A DNA stretch of 64,000 bases from Acetivibrio alkalicellulosi (GTDB taxonomy: Bacteria > Bacillota > Clostridia > Acetivibrionales > Acetivibrionaceae): positions 3,017,024 through 3,081,023 of the forward strand of contig VLTH01000002.1 of assembly GCA_008125075.1 (NCBI GenBank). The letters are read 5' to 3'. The notes beneath the pieces were generated by a model. The model did no database searches. It worked only from the letters and a program-made list of their open reading frames with translations, and had not been told where the DNA came from. Both the position numbers and the translations under genes were made by a program. Shown one piece after another: positions 55,267-63,480 of this stretch (positions are counted from its first letter, which is position 1; every line of letters starts with the position of its first letter).

Positions 55267-57402
55267 TTACTTTGTTTTTTTTACAGGTATTGATATATAA
55301 AAAACAGTACCCTTATCTTTTCCTTCTTCAAACCACATTTCCCCACCAAATTTCCCTTTAACGGTAGAATAAGACAAAAGCAAACTTAATCCTGTTCCAT
55401 TCTTTCCTTTTGAAGTAATCATATGTTTAAATATTTCATCTTTAATACTATCGCAAATTCCCTCTCCATAATCTCTAATTTTAATTTTAACAGAATTTCC
55501 TTCTAAATATATATTTAGATCTACAAAATGTTCCGTGTCATCTTTTTTGTGGTATGATTCAATACCATTAACTAAAAGATTATCAATTATTTTTACTAAA
55601 CTAGTTATGTCTCCTTCTATTTTTGTTTTAGTGTTGATGTTTGTTTCAATGTTTAAAATACAATTATCAAGTTTAATATTATTTTTCTTAATAAAATTTA
55701 CTCTGTCTAAAAGCTCTTCTATTGTAAACTCCTTTGTTATATTGCAGTTCAACTGGGTCGTTTGTGATTTTATAGTAGAAATAACTTTTGACATATATGA
55801 GTTAAGTTCTTGTAATCTGTCGTTCCATATTTTCATCTCATTTGAAATTTCAATACGATCTTCAATAGTTACATCAGGATCTTCTAAAGCTTCACGATGT
55901 TCCTTAATTAAACTTTCCCAAGCAGTATAAATCCCCGATATTGACATTATAGGTGACATAAGATTGTGTGAAATACCTCCTACCAGCTGACCTAATGAAG
56001 ATAATCTCTCACTTTCTAGTAAAATTTTTTCCATTTTTTCTTTTTCTATTATCATAAGAGCTCCTCTTAATGTGTTACTTATTTGTCCCCTTAAAGCTTC
56101 AAATTCAATAACTTCATCATTTTCAACTTCAACACATAAAAAGCCAAAATTGTCTTTATCAAAATATAAGGGGTTTAATAGATATATAAATTCTCTGTCA
56201 TTTGGCAAATAACAATTAGGCATTAAATCCTTTGTATTAAAATATTTTTCATTATCCTTTATTTCAACTCTCTCACAATCATTAAATGCATATATAAGTT
56301 CAGATTTTTCTGGAACATTGAAAGATTTTTTTAGCAATAGTTGCTCGTGATATGTAATTGCACCTTTAGAGTATTTTGAAATAAAGCAACTTCTTAAATT
56401 ACATTTTTTTAAAACGTCGGTGATTTTATCAAATAGTTCATTTAATGAATATGATTGAATTCCACCATGTATAGATACCTGTGGTACAAGCCTTAAATAT
56501 GTATTTGATATTTCATCTATACACCGCTCTCCCTCACAGCCACATGACTGTCTTTTAACTAAAACAGCTGGAAACTTTATAGTATCCTCCGTCTTTTCCC
56601 CGTCAATTTTATCAATTAGTGTTTTAACTGCACCATAACATAATTCTTCAAAGGGCTGCCTTACAGTTGTAAGAGGAGGTATTGTAAGTTTTGCATTAAT
56701 TGAGTCATCAAAACCACATATAACACTTTTTTTAGAAATATCAAAGTTATATTTATCAGCTAAATCACCAATAGCTTTTATACTTCCAAATGCCATATCA
56801 TCATTTGAAAAAACAATTGCATCATAATCAATCTCTTTTATAATTATATCCTTCATTATTCTATGACCAGATTGAGAACTAAAATCACCCTCAAAAATAA
56901 TGTCATTATTAACACTTATACCTTTTTCTTCTAAGACTTCTAAATAAGCTTCATACCTCTCTATTGCTTCAGAGTTATTTTTAGGTCCTGTTACAAAAGC
57001 AATTTTTCTATAGCAATGGTCTTCAATTAAATGTCTTACTAGACTTTCCATTCCCTTTTTATTATCTACCATTATATTTGTGACATCTGGTGCTATTCTT
57101 CCTATTGATACTATAGGTATACCATCAAATCTTTTCAGAAATTGAACATACTGATCATCATCTATACAATCTGATATTGAAGATGTAACTATTAATCCAT
57201 CAATTCTGTTTTTATCTACAAAACCATATACAATGGTATGTTTTTCATCATCATCCTTTTGTGAATTTAAAAGTTTTCCTTCATATACTATTAAATTGCA
57301 GTCTAAACTCTTAACAGCTTTTTTTATCTTTAACCATAAATAAGTTAAATAGTTTCCATCCAGACAATTAATTAAAAGTCCCAGTGTTTTACGCTTTTTC
57401 AT
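55267..57402 (-). CDS. Soluble sensor kinase: LacI-type periplasmic-binding-like domain fused to a histidine kinase (copy 2)
   Basis: 711 residues, no signal peptide, no membrane helix and no LacI helix-turn-helix. Residues 5-285 form a LacI/GalR-type sugar-binding fold: DGLIVTSS, FVTGPKNN, IVFSNDDMAFGSIKAI, VICGFDDSINAKL, TTVRQPFEELC. It ends in a cysteine motif RQSCGC with a further Cys nearby. Residues ~300-450 are a GAF-like linker. The kinase (~460-711) has phospho-His479 (GGISHNLMSP), N box IIDNLLVNGIES, G1 DYGEGI and G2 GKNGTGLSL. It would phosphorylate an unknown regulator in response to a cytoplasmic ligand. AGGAGGAG before ATG. Tandem with a paralogue upstream, no response regulator adjacent. 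Confidence 0.88.
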   Translation of the reverse strand: MKKRKTLGLLINCLDGNYLTYLWLKIKKAVKSLDCNLIVYEGKLLNSQKDDDEKHTIVYGFVDKNRIDGLIVTSSISDCIDDDQYVQFLKRFDGIPIVSIGRIAPDVTNIMVDNKKGMESLVRHLIEDHCYRKIAFVTGPKNNSEAIERYEAYLEVLEEKGISVNNDIIFEGDFSSQSGHRIMKDIIIKEIDYDAIVFSNDDMAFGSIKAIGDLADKYNFDISKKSVICGFDDSINAKLTIPPLTTVRQPFEELCYGAVKTLIDKIDGEKTEDTIKFPAVLVKRQSCGCEGERCIDEISNTYLRLVPQVSIHGGIQSYSLNELFDKITDVLKKCNLRSCFISKYSKGAITYHEQLLLKKSFNVPEKSELIYAFNDCERVEIKDNEKYFNTKDLMPNCYLPNDREFIYLLNPLYFDKDNFGFLCVEVENDEVIEFEALRGQISNTLRGALMIIEKEKMEKILLESERLSSLGQLVGGISHNLMSPIMSISGIYTAWESLIKEHREALEDPDVTIEDRIEISNEMKIWNDRLQELNSYMSKVISTIKSQTTQLNCNITKEFTIEELLDRVNFIKKNNIKLDNCILNIETNINTKTKIEGDITSLVKIIDNLLVNGIESYHKKDDTEHFVDLNIYLEGNSVKIKIRDYGEGICDSIKDEIFKHMITSKGKNGTGLSLLLSYSTVKGKFGGEMWFEEGKDKGTVFYISIPVKKTK

Positions 57403-57460
57403 GTTCTCCTCCTGGTAACTGTATTATGGACTTCTTTTGAAACGCACTAAACCTATATTT

Positions 57461-59596
57461 TTACTTTATTTTTTTCACAGGTATTGATATATAAAGCTCA
57501 ACACCCCTACCCTCAACTTCTTCAAACCACATTTCTCCACCAAATCTACCTTTTATAGTGGAATAGGATAAAAAAAGGCTTAAACCTGTACCATTTTTAC
57601 CTTTTGAAGTAAGCATATGTTTAAATATTTTATCTTTAATGTCATCAGATATTCCGCTACCATAATCTCTAAGTTTAAATATAACTGAATTTCCATCTGA
57701 ATATATTTTCATGTCAATACGATAAGCATTTTCATCTTTTTCTTTATATGACTCAACTCCATTAACTAAAAGATTATCAATTATTTTTATTAAACTGGTT
57801 ATGTCTCCTGATATTTTTGTTTTTATGCTAATATCTATTTCAATATTTAAAATACATTTATCAAGCCTAGTATTATTACTCAAGATAAATTTTATTCTGT
57901 CTAAAAGCTCTTCTATTGTAAACTCATTTGTGATATCTGAATTCAACTCAACAGCCTGTGACTTAATAGTTCCAATTACTTTTGACATATATGAGTTAAA
58001 TTCTCTCAATCTGTTACTCCACATTTCCATTTCATCTAAAATTTCTATATAATCTTCCTTTGTTACCTCAGAGTCTAGTAAGGATTCCTCATACTCATTT
58101 ATAAGACTCTCCATAGCAACCTGAACCCCTGATATTGACATAATAGGAGACATAAGATTGTGAGATATTCCTCCTACCAGCTGACCTAATGAAGATAGTC
58201 GCTCACTTTCAAGCAAAACGTTTTCCATCTTCTCTTTTTCCTGCATTAAAAGTGCTCCTTTTAACATGTTACTTACAAAACCCCTAAATGACTCATATTC
58301 AACAAGATCATCATTAACAATTTCAAGGCATATAAAACCAAAATTATCCTTATCAAAGTATAATGGATTTACAAGATATATAAATCTTCTATCTTTTGGC
58401 AAGTACCTCTCAGGGACTATGTCCTTTGTATTAAAATACCTATCACTATCTTTTATCTCAATTCTTTCATTATTGTAATAAACATATAAAAGTTCAGATT
58501 TTTCTGGAACATTAAAGGATTTCTTAAGTAAAAGTGAGTCATTATATGTAATTGTACCTTCAAAATATGTTGCAATAAGACAAGTTCTCCAGCCACTTTT
58601 TTTTAAAGTTCTTGTTATTTTATCATAGAGATCATTTAAAATATATGTCTGTGATTGTGTATGAAATATGGCTTCCGGCACAAGCCTTAAATACTTGTTT
58701 GAAATTTCGTCCAAAGCGCTCTGTCCTTTACACCCACAAGATTGTCTTTTAACCAAAACAGCTGGATATGTTAAAATATTTTCTGTTGTTTTTCCATCTA
58801 TTTTTTCAAGTAGCGTTTTTAAAGCTCCCAGACATAATTCTTCAAGAGGCTGACTTACTGTTGTCAAAGAAGGTTCTGTCAATTTAGAGTTAAGGGTATC
58901 ATCAAAACCACATATAACATTTTTTTTTGAAATATCAAAATTATATACCTTAGATAAATCATTAACAGCTTTTAAAGCTCCTAATGCCATATCGTCATTT
59001 GAAAAAACGGCTGCATCATATTCAATCCCTTTATGAATTATTTTCTCCATTATTTCACAACCTGTTTGTGAATTAAAATCACCTTCAAATATTATGTTTT
59101 CATCTACATCAATTCCATTTTCTTCTAGTACTTCTAAGTAGGCTTGATACCTTTCTATAGCTTCAAAGTTGTTTTTAGGGCCTGTTACAAAAAGGATTTT
59201 TTTATAACCATGGTCTTCCACTAAATGTTTTATAAGACTTTTCATTCCCTTTTTATTATCAACTAATATACTTGTAAATCCAGGAATAACTTTCCCAATC
59301 GATATTAACGGTATCCCTTTAAATCTTTCCAGAAACTGCATACATTCCCTATCATTTAAATTATCTGTTAGAGCAGAAGTCATTATTAGTCCGTCGACTC
59401 TTTTTTTGTCAATAAAACCATATATAATAGTATGTTTTTTATCTGATTGTGTATAATAGTTTATAGCTCTTCCTTCATACACAATCAAGTTACAGTCTAA
59501 TTTTTCAGCAGCTTTTTTTATCATCAGCCAAAAATATGTTAAATAACTGCCATTTAAACAATTTATCATAATCCCAATAGTTTTACGTTTTTTCAT
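57461..59596 (-). CDS. Soluble sensor kinase: LacI-type periplasmic-binding-like domain fused to a histidine kinase (copy 1)
   Basis: 711 residues from ATG 59596 (MKKRKTIGIMINCLNG), with GGAGG upstream. The frame from 59626 adds ten residues ahead of that site. It has the same architecture as the next gene and is very similar along its whole length: AVFSNDDMALGALKAV, VICGFDDTLNSKL, TTVSQPLEELC, RQSCGC, then GGISHNLMSPIMSISG (phospho-His), DNLLVNGVES, DYGSGI and GKNGTGLSLFLSYS. The region between SHNL and the ATPase is helical, as for dimerisation. The two genes are 58 nt apart and probably arose by duplication, perhaps with different ligands. Nearby cellulase and dockerin genes make sugar sensing plausible. 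The ligand itself is unknown. Confidence 0.88.
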   Translation of the reverse strand: MKKRKTIGIMINCLNGSYLTYFWLMIKKAAEKLDCNLIVYEGRAINYYTQSDKKHTIIYGFIDKKRVDGLIMTSALTDNLNDRECMQFLERFKGIPLISIGKVIPGFTSILVDNKKGMKSLIKHLVEDHGYKKILFVTGPKNNFEAIERYQAYLEVLEENGIDVDENIIFEGDFNSQTGCEIMEKIIHKGIEYDAAVFSNDDMALGALKAVNDLSKVYNFDISKKNVICGFDDTLNSKLTEPSLTTVSQPLEELCLGALKTLLEKIDGKTTENILTYPAVLVKRQSCGCKGQSALDEISNKYLRLVPEAIFHTQSQTYILNDLYDKITRTLKKSGWRTCLIATYFEGTITYNDSLLLKKSFNVPEKSELLYVYYNNERIEIKDSDRYFNTKDIVPERYLPKDRRFIYLVNPLYFDKDNFGFICLEIVNDDLVEYESFRGFVSNMLKGALLMQEKEKMENVLLESERLSSLGQLVGGISHNLMSPIMSISGVQVAMESLINEYEESLLDSEVTKEDYIEILDEMEMWSNRLREFNSYMSKVIGTIKSQAVELNSDITNEFTIEELLDRIKFILSNNTRLDKCILNIEIDISIKTKISGDITSLIKIIDNLLVNGVESYKEKDENAYRIDMKIYSDGNSVIFKLRDYGSGISDDIKDKIFKHMLTSKGKNGTGLSLFLSYSTIKGRFGGEMWFEEVEGRGVELYISIPVKKIK

Positions 59597-60008
59597 CTTT
59601 GCCTCCAATAATACCGTCTCTCTCACGACTTTTCAAGGCTTTTAATAGAGCCTGTAATGAAATAGTAGTGGAAGTTATATTTTCAGTGTTCCTAACTTGG
59701 CAATTCCTTTTAAAATATAAAATTACTTTACACTATAAATTTTATCGGAAGATTTTATAGTTTATTTTAGCCAACTTGATACTACTGTTAAAATAACTAT
59801 GGAATAATAGGTAGCAATATTATATAATTAATTTAAGGGTTTTTTAAGTCTTAAATTCAAGCTGGTTTAAAATTGAAATCTTCTATTCTCACTTCATAGT
59901 CAATTTAAAAATTTACAGCTTATTTGCCCCCAACTTATAGAATAGATTCTAATTTTTTTACTGATAAATTTACTGCATTCTACAAATAATATTTATGGAG
60001 ATGAGTAT
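59597..60008. other. Divergent intergenic region with repeat C copy 4
   Basis: 412 nt with no gene. The left end of repeat C copy 4 (59647-59694) lies at the sensor-kinase side. The remainder (59695-60008) is AT-rich and should carry the PHP-dockerin promoter. No clear boxes were identified. Confidence 0.5.
59647..59694 (+). repeat. Repeat family C, copy 4 (left end only)
   Basis: AGAGCCTGTAATGAAATAG, then TAGTGGAAGTTATATTTTCAG and TTCCTAA. The AGAGCCTGTA start also opens the 87-bp inverted-repeat element at 46621, suggesting related ends. Confidence 0.5.
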
Positions 60009-61313
60009 ATGATTAATTTTTTCAAAGTAAAAGTTTGTATTATTTTAATTGCTATACTTCTTTATACACTTACTATATATCCTCTTGAAGAAACAAGTGC
60101 TAAAGAATCAACTAAAACTATTGGAAACTATGAAATAATAAATCCTTATAAATCGGTTAATTGGGATGTTTATGGGCAGTATAAAGCTAACTTTCACTCT
60201 CATACCACCGAAAGCGATGGAAAAAACTCTCCTAAGGAGATGATAGAAAACTATTATCTTAAAGGCTATGATATTTTAGCAATTACTGATCATGATTTTG
60301 TAAGTACCACATGGGATAGAAAAGATAGAAAACCCGACCATTACCTGACCACTAAGCGCCTAAACGAAGTCAATGTAGGTTTTGGTAGAAATGGAAGAGG
60401 TATGATAAGTGTACCACTTTCTAATGAGCAGTCAATGCCTATTGATCATTTAAACACTTTCTGGTGCAATTTTAATAATAGTTATGGTGCAACACTTGAA
60501 AGTAATATAGCTCAGTGTGAAAAACTTGGAGGGATATCTCATATAAATCATCCTATTCCTAATCACACTAAAAGATATATCGACCTATTTTTAAAGTATC
60601 CTTCTTGCGTAGGAATTGAAATTCTAAATTGGAAACACGGCAATAAAAATAATTTTATAAATAACTGGGATAATATTTTGTCAAATACCATGCCCCATCG
60701 TCCAGTTTGGGGGTTTTCAAACGACGATAGTCATTCTTTAGATGAAGTAGGAGTCAACTTTAATATTATGCTCATGCCAAAAAATACAGAAAAAAACATA
60801 AGGTTTTCAATGGAAAACGGTACATTTTATGCAGTTACCTTATATGTGAAATATGGTCACAAAACAACTCCCCACTCTAAGAATTCCTATCCTGTAATAA
60901 AGAACATATCAGTAAATGATGATATGAATACAATAATTATAACAGCAGAAAATTATGACACAATTGAATGGATCTCAAATAATAAAGTTATTGAGTCAGG
61001 TCATAGAATAAATTTAAATAATTATGAAAATGAGATTGGAAATTATATTCGTGCACAAATCAAGGGGCCCGAAGGATTAAGCTATACTCAACCCTTCGGG
61101 ATAATTAAGAAAAGCAATATAGTGTTAGGGGATATTAACGGTGATGGAGTAGTAAGTTCAACTGATTACATCCTATTAAAAAAACATCTTAACGGTAAGG
61201 ATGGATATATTTTAAAAGGCGAGAAGCTCTTAGCTGCCGATTTCAATAATACTGGAAGCGTAAATTCAAGCGACTTGACATCTTTAAAAAGGTATCTTCT
61301 TAGATCAAAATAA
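60009..61313 (+). CDS. Secreted PHP-family metal hydrolase with C-terminal type I dockerin
   Basis: 434 residues. Signal peptide ~1-32. A PHP-type metal-dependent phosphoesterase domain ~50-280 has the ligands His63 and His65 (NFHSHT), the ITDHD motif (~92-96), His178/181 (SHINHP) and SNDDSH (~237-242). A small beta domain follows ~290-365, then a dockerin ~373-434 with two repeats (GDINGDGVVSSTDYILLKKH; ADFNNTGSVNSSDLTSLKRY). The second repeat has Asn-Thr-Gly in place of the usual Asp-rich loop but keeps key positions. It should join the cellulosome through a cohesin. Dockerin on a PHP protein is unusual. The substrate (a phosphoester or a sugar-linked phosphate) is unknown. GGAGATGA ribosome site. 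Confidence 0.9.
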   Translation: MINFFKVKVCIILIAILLYTLTIYPLEETSAKESTKTIGNYEIINPYKSVNWDVYGQYKANFHSHTTESDGKNSPKEMIENYYLKGYDILAITDHDFVSTTWDRKDRKPDHYLTTKRLNEVNVGFGRNGRGMISVPLSNEQSMPIDHLNTFWCNFNNSYGATLESNIAQCEKLGGISHINHPIPNHTKRYIDLFLKYPSCVGIEILNWKHGNKNNFINNWDNILSNTMPHRPVWGFSNDDSHSLDEVGVNFNIMLMPKNTEKNIRFSMENGTFYAVTLYVKYGHKTTPHSKNSYPVIKNISVNDDMNTIIITAENYDTIEWISNNKVIESGHRINLNNYENEIGNYIRAQIKGPEGLSYTQPFGIIKKSNIVLGDINGDGVVSSTDYILLKKHLNGKDGYILKGEKLLAADFNNTGSVNSSDLTSLKRYLLRSK

Positions 61314-61338
61314 TGCATTATTTTATTACATTGAGCTT

Positions 61339-63141
61339 CTAATGACAGCTTGGTCCTCCACTTCCTCCACCAAATCCTCTTTGAGTACTTTGAGGTGGAA
61401 TAAAGCTTCTCACTTCATCCTTTATTATATCAATATTTATGTTATTTGTATCCTCTACTACTTTTACATACCCATGTATCATTCCCATCCAACAGCTAAA
61501 TGAAAAGTCTCCTTCAGGAATAAAAGTAATTTCATTAACTCCATAATCAAGTCTTATTCTTGCATTATACTCGGGGAAAACAATTATACTGTTACAGTAA
61601 TTAGCTTCATCAACTATCAGTTCCCATTTCGTCTCTATACCCCTTTGCAAAACTACTATTGCAGGTGAAAACTCAAACTCACCAACCTCTATTTTTACAT
61701 ACTGTAGATCGCCTTTGATTTCACCAACAGCTACTTCATTAAGGGGTATTAAATTTTCACCAAGTAAACCATCTCTATTATCAATATCAGCATCCGATAC
61801 ACTTCTTATATCCTCAACTACTCTAATATTGCTGCTAATCATTCCCATCCAGCAGGTATATACTAAATTTCCTTCCTCCTCAGGGAAAAACTCAATTATG
61901 TTTTCTCCAGGTTCAAGCCTCTTTCTTATGTTGTATGCAGGAATAGTAACAGGATTATTGCATCCATTAAGATCACTTGTTTCTGCATTTATAATCCACC
62001 GTACAGGTATACCCTTTTGAACTACTATAGGTGTATAACTTCCAGATCTCATCTGAGTAGTTACTACCTGTATGTCATCTCCAACTAAAGCTACATTACC
62101 TGAAGCGCCCGTGGCAAATGATATCCCCGATAAGCTCAGTCCTCTGCTGACCATAACAACACCTAAAATCATAACAAGAAGAGCACTTACCCTCATCATT
62201 TTATGGGTAAATTTGCTACTTAATAATGAACTTATAGCTCCAAAACCAAACATAAGAGGTACTGTCCCAATACTAAATAAGAACATTGACAATGCCCCTC
62301 TGACAAAACTTCCTGTTCCTAAAGCATAAAGCTGCATTGTCTGCAAAGGTCCACAGGGCATAAATCCATTTAATAACCCTATATATAAAGGCCCTCTTTT
62401 ACTTTTGTTGTTAAAAATTTTATTTCCTATTGATTTTGGCATCCTGATATTAAATTTTCTAAGCCATGGAAAAATATTTAGCATATTAAGTCCCATAATA
62501 ACCATAAATACTCCAGCAAATATTGCTACCGTTCCCTGAGCTGTTCCCGAAAAGCTAAGTACCGAACCAACTCCTCCCACAATACCACCTATAACAGTAT
62601 ATGAAATAACCCTTCCTGCATTATATAGAATACTTGGCTTTAGACTTGAAAGTTTTTTATTACACTTATTATTGCCATGTGATACACACTGGGAAAGATT
62701 TATTCCTCCGCACATTGCTATACAGTGTAATGAAGTAAGAACCCCAACAATAAATAATATTCCATAACCCATAGATTCATTTATTTCAGGTATAAAGTTA
62801 AAACCTATTGTATGTTTTACAATAATATATAGGGAAAAAATTATTATACCTATAGCAATTAACTGATTTATGTTGAGTTTATCACTTGAAAAGTTTTCTT
62901 TATTAGCATTCTTTTTAAGCTTATCTTTTTCAACCTGATAATCAAGCTTTTCGATGGCATCACATATTTCATCTAACCCTATTATTTCCCCGTCATAAGT
63001 TACCCGCACATATGAATCACTAAAGCTAGCTTTTATTTCAACAATTCCTTCAAGGCTTTTAATGGCATTTTCTATTCTTATTTCGCAGCTAGAACAGGTC
63101 ATACCCCTTATTTTAATTGCCTTCTTAATAAGATTCTCCAT
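61339..63141 (-). CDS. HMA domain / DsbD-TauE-like membrane / twin cupredoxin-like fusion protein
   Basis: 600 residues. An HMA metal-binding domain (1-70) with GMTCSSCE (Cys16, Cys19). A helix near 92-110. A six-helix DsbD/TauE-SafE-like membrane domain (~120-345) with CIAMCGGINLSQC and GFMPCGPLQTMQ. Then two cupredoxin-like repeats (~365-455 and ~490-580), each with a candidate CWMGM metal loop (TCWMGMI and SCWMGMI). The end is GGSGGPSCH. This arrangement occurs in copper-handling exporters of clostridia. It probably moves or sequesters Cu(I), or transfers electrons via the DsbD-like Cys residues. The stop-to-stop distance to the convergent PHP gene is 25 nt. Repeat B copy 3 lies upstream. 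Confidence 0.88.
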   Translation of the reverse strand: MENLIKKAIKIRGMTCSSCEIRIENAIKSLEGIVEIKASFSDSYVRVTYDGEIIGLDEICDAIEKLDYQVEKDKLKKNANKENFSSDKLNINQLIAIGIIIFSLYIIVKHTIGFNFIPEINESMGYGILFIVGVLTSLHCIAMCGGINLSQCVSHGNNKCNKKLSSLKPSILYNAGRVISYTVIGGIVGGVGSVLSFSGTAQGTVAIFAGVFMVIMGLNMLNIFPWLRKFNIRMPKSIGNKIFNNKSKRGPLYIGLLNGFMPCGPLQTMQLYALGTGSFVRGALSMFLFSIGTVPLMFGFGAISSLLSSKFTHKMMRVSALLVMILGVVMVSRGLSLSGISFATGASGNVALVGDDIQVVTTQMRSGSYTPIVVQKGIPVRWIINAETSDLNGCNNPVTIPAYNIRKRLEPGENIIEFFPEEEGNLVYTCWMGMISSNIRVVEDIRSVSDADIDNRDGLLGENLIPLNEVAVGEIKGDLQYVKIEVGEFEFSPAIVVLQRGIETKWELIVDEANYCNSIIVFPEYNARIRLDYGVNEITFIPEGDFSFSCWMGMIHGYVKVVEDTNNINIDIIKDEVRSFIPPQSTQRGFGGGSGGPSCH

Positions 63142-63227
63142 AAATACTCCTCCAAATATAAACTTACTTTATATACTACACATTTTTTGTGAAGATTTTA
63201 TGAAGAACAGATATCATTTAGTTTTCA

Positions 63228-63318
63228 TTTATCTTATTCCAAGACTCCACCTTCTATAAGGTGGAGTTAAGTCTACATCTGAAGCCTCGATGTTTAGCTT
63301 TATCTAAACGAGTTCACT
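63228..63318 (-). repeat. Repeat family B, copy 3
   Basis: TTATCTTATTCCAAGACTCC, with a perfect first hairpin CTCCACCTT / AAGGTGGAG, a decayed second stem, and the end ATGTTTAGCTTTATCTAAAC. Same orientation as copies 1 and 2. Here it lies about 160 nt beyond the serpin stop, past its terminator, rather than directly against a stop codon. Confidence 0.75.
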
Positions 63319-63405
63319 TTGACATCACAAATTTAGGAATGCTAAAGCACATCTTCTATTATTTCACTACAGTGATTGTGCTTAATAAAAGTACTATATA
63401 ATATT

Positions 63406-63455
63406 TTTTAAAAAAGACTGTAAGCAGATTTTTTTAGTTTCTGCTTACAGTCTTT
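63406..63455 (-). terminator. Rho-independent terminator of the serpin gene
   Basis: AAAGACTGTAAGCAG and CTGCTTACAGTCTTT form a perfect 15-bp stem with a short T/A-rich loop. On the minus strand a run of T follows. It lies 26 nt past the serpin stop. Confidence 0.85.
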
Positions 63456-63480
63456 GTGTTTCTAGTTATTGAATATTTCT

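Larger units (their letters stand above)
63142..63480. other. Intergenic region with repeat B copy 3 and the serpin terminator
   Basis: 339 nt with no gene. Repeat B copy 3 occupies 63228-63318 and the terminator hairpin 63406-63455. The HMA-fusion gene promoter should be in 63150-63230. Confidence 0.6.
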
